DNA from: CALXJM01 sp963930325
Lineage (GTDB): Bacteria; Bacillota; Clostridia; TANB77; CAG-508
Reading direction: 5' to 3'
DNA: 14,143 nucleotides
NCBI GenBank assembly: GCA_963930325.1
Contig: CAWVME010000021.1
Location: 1-14,143 of the forward strand
This document shows positions 1-6,744 of the stretch, in pieces. Numbering within the stretch: position 1 is the first letter of the stretch; the number at the start of each line of letters is the position of its first letter. The notes under the pieces were generated by a model that ran no database searches, was not told the DNA's origin, and saw nothing but the letters and a program-made list of their open reading frames with translations. Both the position numbers and the translations under genes were made by a program.

Positions 1-243
1 AATGGATTTTTAAAAGAAGCAGAAGGAGACACAAATATTTTCATTTATCCAGGATACAAATTTAAATGTTTGGATAATCTAATTACAAATTTCCACTTGC
101 CAGAATCTACATTAATTATGTTAGTGTCTGCGCTAGCAGGTAGAGAGTATATTATGGAAGCATATAATAAGGCAGTAAAAGAAAAATATCGATTTTTTAG
201 TTTTGGAGATGCTATGTATATTGAAACCAAAGGAAAGGAATAA
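1..243 (+). CDS. queA: S-adenosylmethionine:tRNA ribosyltransferase-isomerase, C-terminal part
   Basis: The open frame enters from the left edge and gives the last 80 residues before a TAA. It contains the QueA C-terminal signatures TNFHLPESTLIMLVSAL and YRFFSFGDAM, which are close to invariant in the family. QueA transfers the ribosyl part of SAM to 7-aminomethyl-7-deazaguanine in tRNA, making epoxyqueuosine in the cytoplasm. The next gene, tgt, inserts the precursor base, so the two act consecutively in one pathway, and they lie only a few bases apart, as expected of an operon. The N-terminal part lies outside the window, so completeness cannot be judged; the visible part is intact. Confidence 0.96.
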   Translation, partial: NGFLKEAEGDTNIFIYPGYKFKCLDNLITNFHLPESTLIMLVSALAGREYIMEAYNKAVKEKYRFFSFGDAMYIETKGKE

Positions 244-245
244 AA

Positions 246-1382
246 TTGAAAATGAAACATGCGGTTACATATGAACTATTACATGAATGTAAACAAACTG
301 GAGCAAGGAGAGGAGTTATTCATACACCTCATGGAGATATTCAAACACCTGTATTTATGCCAGTTGGAACACAGGCGACTGTAAAATCCATGACTCCAGA
401 AGAACTAAAAGAAGAAGTAAAAGCAGAAATTATTTTGAGTAATACATACCATTTATATTTAAGACCGGGTCACAATTTAATTAAAGAAGCGGGTGGATTA
501 CATAGATTTATGAATTGGGACAGAGCTATTTTAACCGATAGCGGAGGATTTCAAGTATTTAGTTTAGGAGCTTTAAGAAAAATATCCGAAGAAGGAGTGA
601 AGTTTAAATCTCATTTAGATGGAAGTGAACACTTCTTATCTCCAGAAAAAGTAATGGAAATAGAAAATGCTCTCGGTTCAGATATCATGATGGCTTTTGA
701 TGAATGTGTAGAATATCCTGCGGACTATGATTATACCAAACAATCGATGGAAAGAACTACTAGGTGGGCCGTTCGCTGTAAAGAAGCACATAAAAATATA
801 GAAACACAAGGGCTGTTTGGAATAGTACAAGGAGGTATGTATAAAGATTTAAGAGAAAAATCAGCTAAAGATCTAGTAAGCTTAGATTTACCGGGATACG
901 CTGTAGGAGGATTAAGTGTAGGAGAACCTAAAGAACTTATGTGTGATGTGCTAGAATTTACTACACAATTTTTACCTAAAGATAAACCAAGATATTTAAT
1001 GGGAGTAGGAACACCGGATTACTTAATTGAAGCTGTATTAAGAGGTATTGACATGTGCGATTGTGTATTACCAACTAGAATTGCTAGAAATGGAACAGCA
1101 TTGACTTCTCACGGCAAAGTAGTTATTAGAAATGCTACGTATGAAAGAGATTGGAGAAAATTGGACGAAGAATGTGAGTGCTATACATGTAAAAACTACA
1201 CAAGAGCATATATTAGGCATTTAGTAAAAACAAATGAAATTTTAGGAATTCGATTATTGTCAATTCATAATCTACGCTTCTTGACTAAATTGATGGAAAG
1301 AGTTAAAATAGAAATAGAGAGGGACAATTTATTAAATTTCAGAAATGAATTTTATAAGAAATACGGATACACAAAAGAGTAA
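246..1382 (+). CDS. tgt: tRNA-guanine transglycosylase (queuine tRNA-ribosyltransferase)
   Basis: A 378-residue protein of normal length for bacterial Tgt, which exchanges guanine-34 of GUN-anticodon tRNAs for preQ1. Visible motifs are FMPVGTQATVK near the N-terminus, LTDSGGFQVFS (substrate-binding and catalytic Asp), GIVQGG, YAVGGLSVGEP, DMCDCVLPTRIARNG (the nucleophile Asp region) and the zinc ligands C-E-C-Y-T-C followed by a His about 25 residues on. It lies directly after queA. The start is uncertain: TTG at 246 sits six bases after AAAGGA (234-239), the better spacing, while ATG at 252 is also in frame and would remove only two residues. The family N-terminus does not decide between them. 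Confidence 0.97.
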   Translation: MKMKHAVTYELLHECKQTGARRGVIHTPHGDIQTPVFMPVGTQATVKSMTPEELKEEVKAEIILSNTYHLYLRPGHNLIKEAGGLHRFMNWDRAILTDSGGFQVFSLGALRKISEEGVKFKSHLDGSEHFLSPEKVMEIENALGSDIMMAFDECVEYPADYDYTKQSMERTTRWAVRCKEAHKNIETQGLFGIVQGGMYKDLREKSAKDLVSLDLPGYAVGGLSVGEPKELMCDVLEFTTQFLPKDKPRYLMGVGTPDYLIEAVLRGIDMCDCVLPTRIARNGTALTSHGKVVIRNATYERDWRKLDEECECYTCKNYTRAYIRHLVKTNEILGIRLLSIHNLRFLTKLMERVKIEIERDNLLNFRNEFYKKYGYTKE

Positions 1383-1395
1383 AGGGGGGAAATAT

Positions 1396-2454
1396 ATGGA
1401 ACTATATGATGAAGACGATTTAAAAAAAGAAAAAAAGGGGAAAAAAATAATTGTATCATTACTTGTAATATCTGTTGTATTATTAATTGTTTTAGGTATA
1501 ATTTTAGTTACACTTCCAAGACAAACCGAGCAGAGAAAGTCTATAAACTTAGATGGAAAAGAAGTCATTATTCCAGAAGACTTATTTTATACAGGAAATG
1601 ATGGACAAACTTATGTGTCTATTAGTGATTTTGCAAAACTAATTGGATATGAATATTATAGAGGAGAATATAACGATAAATACACAGAAGACAGTAGCAA
1701 ATGTTATGTGCAAAGCGCAAGTGAAGCAACGTCGTTTATATTAGGCTCAAACATCGTATATAAAACAGAACCAAATAATGAATTAAAATATGAATATTAT
1801 ACTTTAATAAAACCAGTTATACTAGTAAATAATAAGTTATATGCAAGTACAGATGCAATTAATATTGTGTTCAATTGTTTAGCAAGACAAAGCTCTACAT
1901 CAGGGGAAATTAATAATATATTTACGCTTCCTTACTTATATGATTTCTATGAAAAAAATTTAAAACAAAGTTATGGTTATTCGTTGTCTAGTATTGCTAA
2001 AAATGAAGAAGGGAAAGAAGTGGAAACTGCCCAATCTTTCAATAATCAAAAAACATTAGCCTATGAAATGGCGATTGTTAATAGAAATAATCGTTTTGGT
2101 GTGATTTCTACTTCAGGAGAAGTGATTATTGGGAATAAATATGATGGAATTGAATATATAGAAGGAAGACAAGAATTCATTGTTCTAAGCGGAGGAAAAT
2201 ATGGTGTACTTTCCTATACAGGGGAAACGGTAATTAACTTAGAATATGACAGTATAGAATTACTTGATGGAAGAGACAATTATTATCTTGCAGAACAAAA
2301 CGACAAATATGGAATTATAAAATCGGGTGAAGAAATTGTAGTTCCAATAGAATTTGATAAAATATCCTATAATATTGTTAATAATAAAAAAATGTATTAC
2401 TTACAATTAGGAGAAAGTATTATGACCCTAGAAGATTATTTAGAACAATTATAA
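1396..2454 (+). CDS. membrane-anchored WG-repeat protein with copper amine oxidase-N-like region
   Basis: A 352-residue protein. The start is ATG 1396, behind the strong SD GGGGGGA (1384-1390); the longer frame back to 1345 would overlap tgt without need. Residues 1-17 are charged and cytoplasmic, 18-40 form one transmembrane helix, and the rest is probably outside the cell. Residues about 60-160 (TYVSISDFAKLIGY, then KPVILVNNKLYAS) resemble the stalk-like copper amine oxidase N-terminal domain of Firmicutes surface proteins. The C-terminus has three WG-type beta repeats at about 233, 268 and 304 (RFGVISTSGEVI, KYGVLSYTGETV, KYGIIKSGEEIV), each with F or Y in place of W. A binding or cell-surface role is an inference; no enzyme motif is seen. 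It is the last gene of the queA-tgt operon before a terminator. Confidence 0.85.
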   Translation: MELYDEDDLKKEKKGKKIIVSLLVISVVLLIVLGIILVTLPRQTEQRKSINLDGKEVIIPEDLFYTGNDGQTYVSISDFAKLIGYEYYRGEYNDKYTEDSSKCYVQSASEATSFILGSNIVYKTEPNNELKYEYYTLIKPVILVNNKLYASTDAINIVFNCLARQSSTSGEINNIFTLPYLYDFYEKNLKQSYGYSLSSIAKNEEGKEVETAQSFNNQKTLAYEMAIVNRNNRFGVISTSGEVIIGNKYDGIEYIEGRQEFIVLSGGKYGVLSYTGETVINLEYDSIELLDGRDNYYLAEQNDKYGIIKSGEEIVVPIEFDKISYNIVNNKKMYYLQLGESIMTLEDYLEQL

Positions 2455-2466
2455 TATATAATACAT

Positions 2467-2507
2467 AAAAAGCTCTTTAGTGAATATATATTCATTAAAG
2501 AGTTTTT
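2467..2507 (+). terminator. rho-independent terminator of the queA-tgt-WG operon
   Basis: A 13-bp stem, CTCTTTAGTGAAT (2473-2485) with ATTCATTAAAGAG (2490-2502), encloses a four-base ATAT loop with one G-T pair. It is followed by TTTTT, and upstream As extend the stem. It lies 18 bases after the stop codon. Confidence 0.9.
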
Positions 2508-2545
2508 AATTGTATTATTTTCCATCTGAGGAAAGGAGATTAGAT

Positions 2546-2941
2546 ATGCAAAAAACAATAATAGACGAAGGAAACATAACAAATAGAGCTTTTCTAAAAA
2601 TTTTAAAAGGAACTATTATTTCTATAGGGATTACATTACTATTATTGATTGTATTTGCAGCTGTACTTACATATACAGAAATTTCTGAAAATGTTATGCC
2701 AGCTGTTATTATTGCTATTACTGGAGTAAGTATACTGATAGGTAGCTCAATCAGTACATTAAAAATTAAGAAAAACGGAATGATTCATGGAGCATTGAGC
2801 GGACTTATCTATATGTTTATTATTTATGCCTTATCTAGTATAGAAAATGGTTTCTTATTAAACTCTACCGCATTTATTATGATAGGAGTGTCTATTTTTA
2901 TGGGAGCTATTGGAGGAATTGTAGGAGTAAATATAAAGTAA
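2546..2941 (+). CDS. DUF3792/TIGR04086-family (YrzE-like) membrane protein
   Basis: A 131-residue protein starting at ATG 2546 after SD GAAAGGAG (2531-2538); a TTG at 2510 opens the same frame but overlaps the preceding terminator and has no SD. Four hydrophobic segments are visible at about 20-42, 50-71, 78-97 and 105-129, with glycine-rich helices and a basic loop KIKKNG. Size, topology and position next to tgt match the small four-helix family found beside yajC/tgt in Bacillus (yrzE) and many Clostridia. Its function is unknown. No good promoter is visible in the short gap, so it may depend on readthrough of the upstream terminator. Family assignment is moderate because it rests on topology and synteny. 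Confidence 0.78.
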   Translation: MQKTIIDEGNITNRAFLKILKGTIISIGITLLLLIVFAAVLTYTEISENVMPAVIIAITGVSILIGSSISTLKIKKNGMIHGALSGLIYMFIIYALSSIENGFLLNSTAFIMIGVSIFMGAIGGIVGVNIK

Positions 2942-2954
2942 ACCAAAGAACGAA

Positions 2955-2977
2955 TCTCGCTTCGCGAGAACTTTTTT
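2955..2977 (+). terminator. terminator after the DUF3792 gene
   Basis: TCTCGC-TTC-GCGAGA (2955-2969) is a six-bp GC-rich hairpin with a short loop, followed after two bases by TTTTTT (2972-2977). It is placed 13 bases after the stop codon. Confidence 0.85.
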
Positions 2978-3004
2978 CTACTTTTCTAATATAACTACTT
3001 CAAT

Positions 3005-3029
3005 AAAAAAAGTGGCAAAGCCACTTTTC
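3005..3029 (-). terminator. terminator of the minus-strand acyl-CoA synthetase gene
   Basis: AGTGGC (3011-3016) and GCCACT (3020-3025) pair around an AAA loop. A run of six or more As to the left reads as a U-tract on the minus strand, immediately after the stop codon at 3030-3032. The flanking A and T runs make the hairpin roughly symmetrical, so it may also act on + strand transcripts. Confidence 0.85.
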
Positions 3030-4733
3030 TTATTTGGTTTCGTCTTTAACATTGTTTCCAAAACGCTTAATTTTTTTTGTAGTAGTTTTTTCAAATTCCT
3101 CATCGCGTATTTTAAAGCTTTTAATATGCTTATAATTTGGCAAATTGCTATTTACTTTCTGTACAATATCACTTATTATTTTTTTTATATCCTCTTTAGA
3201 AGGAGTCTTGTTCTGCAAATATTCTTTAATTGCATCGATATTTGGGAAAATCTGGGCACGAACAGAAATGTCATCACTTTGATCCATATTTTCTCCTAAA
3301 ATCATAGCTTCTGATATGAGTGGACTTTTATTTAAATAATATTCAATTTCTTCTGGATAAATATTTTTTCCGTTTTTTGTAACAATAACGGTTTTACATC
3401 TTCCGGTTATATATAGCCATTGATTTTTATCAACTTTTCCCAAATCGCCTGTATGGAACCATCCGTCTACTAAAACTTTGCTAGTTTCTTCTGGGTTATT
3501 GTAATATCCAAGCATAACATTTGGACCTTTAACAATTATTTCTCCAATACCATCTGAATCAGGATTATCAATTTTGTATTCTACATTAGGAATTGGAAGA
3601 CCAACTGAATCATATTTCTGCTTAAAATCATTATTTCCAGCAACTAGGGGAGAACATTCAGTTAATCCATATCCTTGTAGGACTTTTATACCAAATTTAA
3701 AAAAAGATTCAACAACAGTAGGACTTATAGAAGCAGCACCAACAATGAAGGTCTTTATACGTCCACCAAGAGAATTTTTAATTTTTCTTTTCACAATTCC
3801 TCTTAAGTAAAAAGGAATTGCGTCCATAATATGAACATTCTCTTTTTGAAATTTTTTAGGGATGGAGGATGTTAATGACTTCATAATTTTGTCATGAACA
3901 TTTTCCAATAAAAGAGGAACACATAAAATGAAATTTGGTTTAAATTCATTAATATTTTTACTAATATGTCGTAAGCCTTCACAGAAAGCGATAGAACCAC
4001 CAGCATAAATAATAAGTAAAAAACCGATAGTACATTCATAGGTATGATGAATTGGCAAAATAGAAAGTACAGCGACTGATGGATCAACCTTTACAACACT
4101 AGCAATTGAAATAATGTTAGAACAAATATTAGTATGAGACAAACATACTCCTTTTGCATTTCCTGTTGTACCAGATGTAAAAAGCAAAATATGCATAGCA
4201 TTTGGATCAAGTTCCAAATCGTTAAATGCAGAATTGCCATCTCTTAGTAAAGTTTTTCCATTTTCAATTAGAGTATCTAAAGATATAAAGTTACTAGAAT
4301 GATCCATTTCAATCAAATATAAATCAGAATTTTGAATTTTATCTCTACATTCTGCCAAACTATTTACAAATTTAGAGTCACCGATGAATGCAGCACTTTC
4401 GGAAATATTTACAAAATTTATAATATCATCTGTATGAAGTTCTTTGTCAATTGGAACAACAATGCCGACAATACAAGCAGCCAAATAAGAAACTGCCCAG
4501 TGGTAACTATTCTTACCAATTACACAGATTTTTTGATTCTTTAAATTCATTTGAATCAATTTCGTTCCGAGAGCTTCTACATCATTTTTAAAAGCTTCAT
4601 AAGTAATGGAGTAAATTTTTCCATTTTCACTTTTTAAGCGAAAAGCTGGCCTATTGGCATGTAGTTTTGCAGACTGGAACAACATGTCACGTAAATCAGA
4701 TACACTATGAGTTTTAAAATAATTTTCTTTCAA
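3030..4733 (-). CDS. AMP-forming long-chain acyl-CoA synthetase-like enzyme (ANL superfamily)
   Basis: A 567-residue protein with all core adenylation motifs: LLFTSGTTGNAKG (P-loop, about 183-195), HHTYECT (229-235), YGLTEC (355-360), GWFHTGD (424-430), ITGR (442-445) and, near the C-terminus, EKTTTKKIKR carrying the catalytic lysine. Such enzymes activate a carboxylic acid with ATP and usually load it onto CoA; the substrate cannot be read from the sequence, and LCFA-like is the nearest class. Start choice: an ATG at 4760 exists, but it lies at the predicted transcription start with no SD, whereas TTG 4733 follows GGAGG by eight bases and gives the same length and N-terminal alignment as the paralogue at 11354. 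The gene is monocistronic, with its own promoter and terminator. Confidence 0.93.
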   Translation of the reverse strand: MKENYFKTHSVSDLRDMLFQSAKLHANRPAFRLKSENGKIYSITYEAFKNDVEALGTKLIQMNLKNQKICVIGKNSYHWAVSYLAACIVGIVVPIDKELHTDDIINFVNISESAAFIGDSKFVNSLAECRDKIQNSDLYLIEMDHSSNFISLDTLIENGKTLLRDGNSAFNDLELDPNAMHILLFTSGTTGNAKGVCLSHTNICSNIISIASVVKVDPSVAVLSILPIHHTYECTIGFLLIIYAGGSIAFCEGLRHISKNINEFKPNFILCVPLLLENVHDKIMKSLTSSIPKKFQKENVHIMDAIPFYLRGIVKRKIKNSLGGRIKTFIVGAASISPTVVESFFKFGIKVLQGYGLTECSPLVAGNNDFKQKYDSVGLPIPNVEYKIDNPDSDGIGEIIVKGPNVMLGYYNNPEETSKVLVDGWFHTGDLGKVDKNQWLYITGRCKTVIVTKNGKNIYPEEIEYYLNKSPLISEAMILGENMDQSDDISVRAQIFPNIDAIKEYLQNKTPSKEDIKKIISDIVQKVNSNLPNYKHIKSFKIRDEEFEKTTTKKIKRFGNNVKDETK

Positions 4734-4741
4734 AATAAACG

Positions 4742-4746
4742 CCTCC
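4742..4746 (-). promoter_or_regulatory. Shine-Dalgarno site deciding the TTG start at 4733
   Basis: CCTCC on + reads GGAGG on the minus strand. It is followed by eight bases and then TTG (4733-4731). It lies inside the longer frame from ATG 4760, so that ATG is not supported by an SD while the TTG is. Confidence 0.8.
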
Positions 4747-4766
4747 GTAGTAAAATTCATGCTTAT

Positions 4767-4795
4767 ATAATATTACAATTGGAAAAATTAAGCAA
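4767..4795 (-). promoter_or_regulatory. sigma-A promoter of the minus-strand acyl-CoA synthetase gene
   Basis: Reading the minus strand, TTGCTT (4795-4790), a 17-base spacer and TATTAT (4772-4767) are seen. Transcription would start near 4760, giving a leader of about 26 bases that includes the GGAGG site. Confidence 0.72.
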
Positions 4796-4924
4796 GTTTT
4801 TTTAACAAAATTCAAACGAAAGATAAGAACATTTTTTAATTGCTTAAAAAATATGACTTTTTTCTAAAACAATAAAATTAAATTTATTATTTATAATCTA
4901 TTTTTTAAATACCAAAAATTTAAT

Positions 4925-4953
4925 TTGACAAAAATCTACTTTAATATTAAAAT
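4925..4953 (+). promoter_or_regulatory. sigma-A promoter of the cell-wall hydrolase gene
   Basis: TTGACA (4925-4930), a 17-base spacer and TAAAAT (4948-4953) form a near-consensus promoter. The start point would be near 4960, leaving a leader of only about 11 bases before ATG 4971. The 130 bases between this and the divergent promoter are A/T-rich with nothing recognisable. Confidence 0.82.
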
Positions 4954-4970
4954 GAAAATAGGTGATACAA

Positions 4971-6170
4971 ATGAAAATAACGGAGAAAAATGAAGAAAAA
5001 AGTATAAAAATTACTATTTTGTGTCTAATTGCTATAATTCTATTATGTTTATTTGTACTGATTCTGAAAATTATGAATAATGACACCGTTTATGCACATA
5101 TGGAGCAAACATTAAATTTAACTTATGAACCAAAAGAAGAACTAGAAACTCAAAAAGAAAATAAAAATGTGAAAAGAGAGGTTATTACAGAAGAAATTGA
5201 ATTAGAATATACTACTTTATATGAAGAAGACGAAACTCTTCCTAAAGGTACTATACAAATTAAACAAGAGGGAAGAAATGGAAAACAAGAAATTATTACG
5301 GAAAAAATTTATGAAGAAGAAGAACTTATAGAAGAAAATATACTTTCAAATAAAGTGGTACAGGCTAGTATAAATAAAATCGTAGTTACAGGAACTGCAA
5401 AATATAAGAGTAATTATAAAATTAAAGTAGGGGATACTGCTTATGTAGTGGCAGATACACTATCTCTTCGAGTAGATAAAAGCAGTGAAGCAGAAAAAAT
5501 TTATACATTAAGTAAAAACGATGCAGTAGTAATACAAGAAATTGGAAGTGAATGGTATAAAATTACATTTAAAGAATATACTGGTTATGTACAAGCAGAA
5601 GGAGTTACTTACATAAGTCCAGTAATGGATGAAGGTTTCTACGAAGAAGGTGCCAGCAAATCACAACTATTAGCAAATTTAAGTTTTGACATGGCATTAA
5701 ATAGACCAAGTGGACTATCTTTAGAACAATTTCAAAAAGTGCTTAGTGGAAATAATAAAGATGTAAACAAAATTTTTGAAGAAAATGCAAAATATTTTTA
5801 TTATGTAGAAAAACAATATAAAGTTAACGGAATTTTCATTGCAGCTATTGGAATTCATGAAAGTGCATGGGGAACATCATCAATATCTTTGAATAAAAGA
5901 AATCTATTTGGATATGGTGCAAATGATGCCAATCCTTATGGGGGAGCTTATACTTTTAGCAGTTATTCAGAGGGAATTGATTTGATTGCAAGAGTTCTTA
6001 TGAAATACTATTTGAATCCTGCAGGAACTACTATTTATGACAATCAAAAAGCAACTGGAGAATATTATAATGGAAGTACATTATCAGCAGTAAACAAACG
6101 ATATGCAAGTGATAGTAATTGGGCAAGTAGTGTGTATTCACACATGAAATACTTATATGAAAGATTATAA
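4971..6170 (+). CDS. G5-SH3b-glucosaminidase cell-wall hydrolase, membrane anchored
   Basis: A 399-residue protein. ATG 4971 follows the SD AGGTGAT (4960-4966); a GTG at 4962 overlaps that SD and would lie almost on the transcription start. Residues 13-34 are a membrane anchor or uncleaved signal. Residues about 67-142 look like a G5 domain (REVITEEIELEY, KGTIQIKQEGRNG, INKIVVTGT). About 158-215 is a bacterial SH3 domain (YVVADTLSLRVDKSS, GYVQAEGVTYI). About 240-399 is a glucosaminidase-type domain with GIHESAWGTS (candidate catalytic Glu297) and NLFGYGANDANPYGGA. It should cleave N-acetylglucosamine linkages in peptidoglycan outside the membrane, with the accessory domains binding the wall. 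The exact glycosidase family (GH73-like) is inferred from motifs. It appears to be monocistronic. Confidence 0.92.
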   Translation: MKITEKNEEKSIKITILCLIAIILLCLFVLILKIMNNDTVYAHMEQTLNLTYEPKEELETQKENKNVKREVITEEIELEYTTLYEEDETLPKGTIQIKQEGRNGKQEIITEKIYEEEELIEENILSNKVVQASINKIVVTGTAKYKSNYKIKVGDTAYVVADTLSLRVDKSSEAEKIYTLSKNDAVVIQEIGSEWYKITFKEYTGYVQAEGVTYISPVMDEGFYEEGASKSQLLANLSFDMALNRPSGLSLEQFQKVLSGNNKDVNKIFEENAKYFYYVEKQYKVNGIFIAAIGIHESAWGTSSISLNKRNLFGYGANDANPYGGAYTFSSYSEGIDLIARVLMKYYLNPAGTTIYDNQKATGEYYNGSTLSAVNKRYASDSNWASSVYSHMKYLYERL

Positions 6171-6217
6171 TATTAAACAATTATCCTTTGGCTATGCCAA
6201 AGGATAATTGTTTAATA
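6171..6217 (+). terminator. long perfect hairpin after the hydrolase gene
   Basis: A perfect 20-bp stem (6173-6192 with 6196-6215) closes on a three-base TAT loop and can be extended by two A-T pairs. There is no proper T-run after it (AAAATT follows), so it may be an inefficient terminator or a 3'-end stabiliser. Confidence 0.65.
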
Positions 6218-6263
6218 AAATTAGATACTTTAAGTAAAAAAACAAAAAAATTTCGATAATTCC

Positions 6264-6292
6264 TTGCTATTTTATACAGTTTATTGTATGAT
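6264..6292 (+). promoter_or_regulatory. sigma-A promoter of the unknown three-gene operon
   Basis: TTGCTA (6264-6269), a 17-base spacer and TATGAT (6287-6292) are present. The predicted start near 6299 leaves a leader of about 35 bases containing the SD AGGGGGTGG (6319-6327). Confidence 0.7.
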
Positions 6293-6333
6293 TATAAAAG
6301 GATAAAAATACCATACATAGGGGGTGGAACGAA

Positions 6334-6741
6334 ATGAAAAAACTCTGTTTCGGTGTATGTTTTATCATGGTTTTATTTTTCAGCATAGGAACAGTGTACG
6401 CTAACAATGTACAAACTAATATTTTATCAGAAGAACAAACGGGCGAATTAGTAGAAATTAAGAAAAAAGCAGAAAAAGAGCTAGCAGATTATAATGAATT
6501 ATATGGAAATGAAGCCTATGGAATGACAGCATATATATTAAATAAAGTAAGAATTTATAGCATACCATTTTGTTTTATAGGAATCGCAGTTGGAGCTATT
6601 TATCAATATGTTATAGGAATTCGTAAGTTAGATGTAAGAGACAGGGGCTTCTTAGTTAGCATAGCATTTGTAACAATAGCCGTAATATGCCAAGTTTTAC
6701 CACTTATATTTGCCATAGTAGTAAAAGGATGGAGGAATTAA
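6334..6741 (+). CDS. small signal-peptide protein with two transmembrane helices, unknown
   Basis: A 135-residue protein I do not recognise. Residues 1-24 are a signal peptide with a likely cleavage after VYA (before NN). Residues 25-70 are polar and partly helical (EIKKKAEKELADYNELYG). Two hydrophobic helices follow at about 74-95 and 104-130, joined by a short basic loop (IRKLDVRDRG). The signal peptide plus paired helices recall VirB2/TrbC-type pilin precursors in outline only; no family motif proves it. It is the first gene behind a clear promoter, and its 3' end contains the SD of the next gene (GGAGG 6731-6735), with only three bases between stop and start. That suggests coupled translation and a shared role with the ATPase-like protein. 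Confidence 0.82.
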   Translation: MKKLCFGVCFIMVLFFSIGTVYANNVQTNILSEEQTGELVEIKKKAEKELADYNELYGNEAYGMTAYILNKVRIYSIPFCFIGIAVGAIYQYVIGIRKLDVRDRGFLVSIAFVTIAVICQVLPLIFAIVVKGWRN

Positions 6742-6744
6742 CAA

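Noticed and set aside
3012..3810. Plus-strand frames within the acyl-CoA synthetase gene
   Set aside because: The opposite strand encodes every ANL motif over this span; these frames match nothing and lack SD sites.
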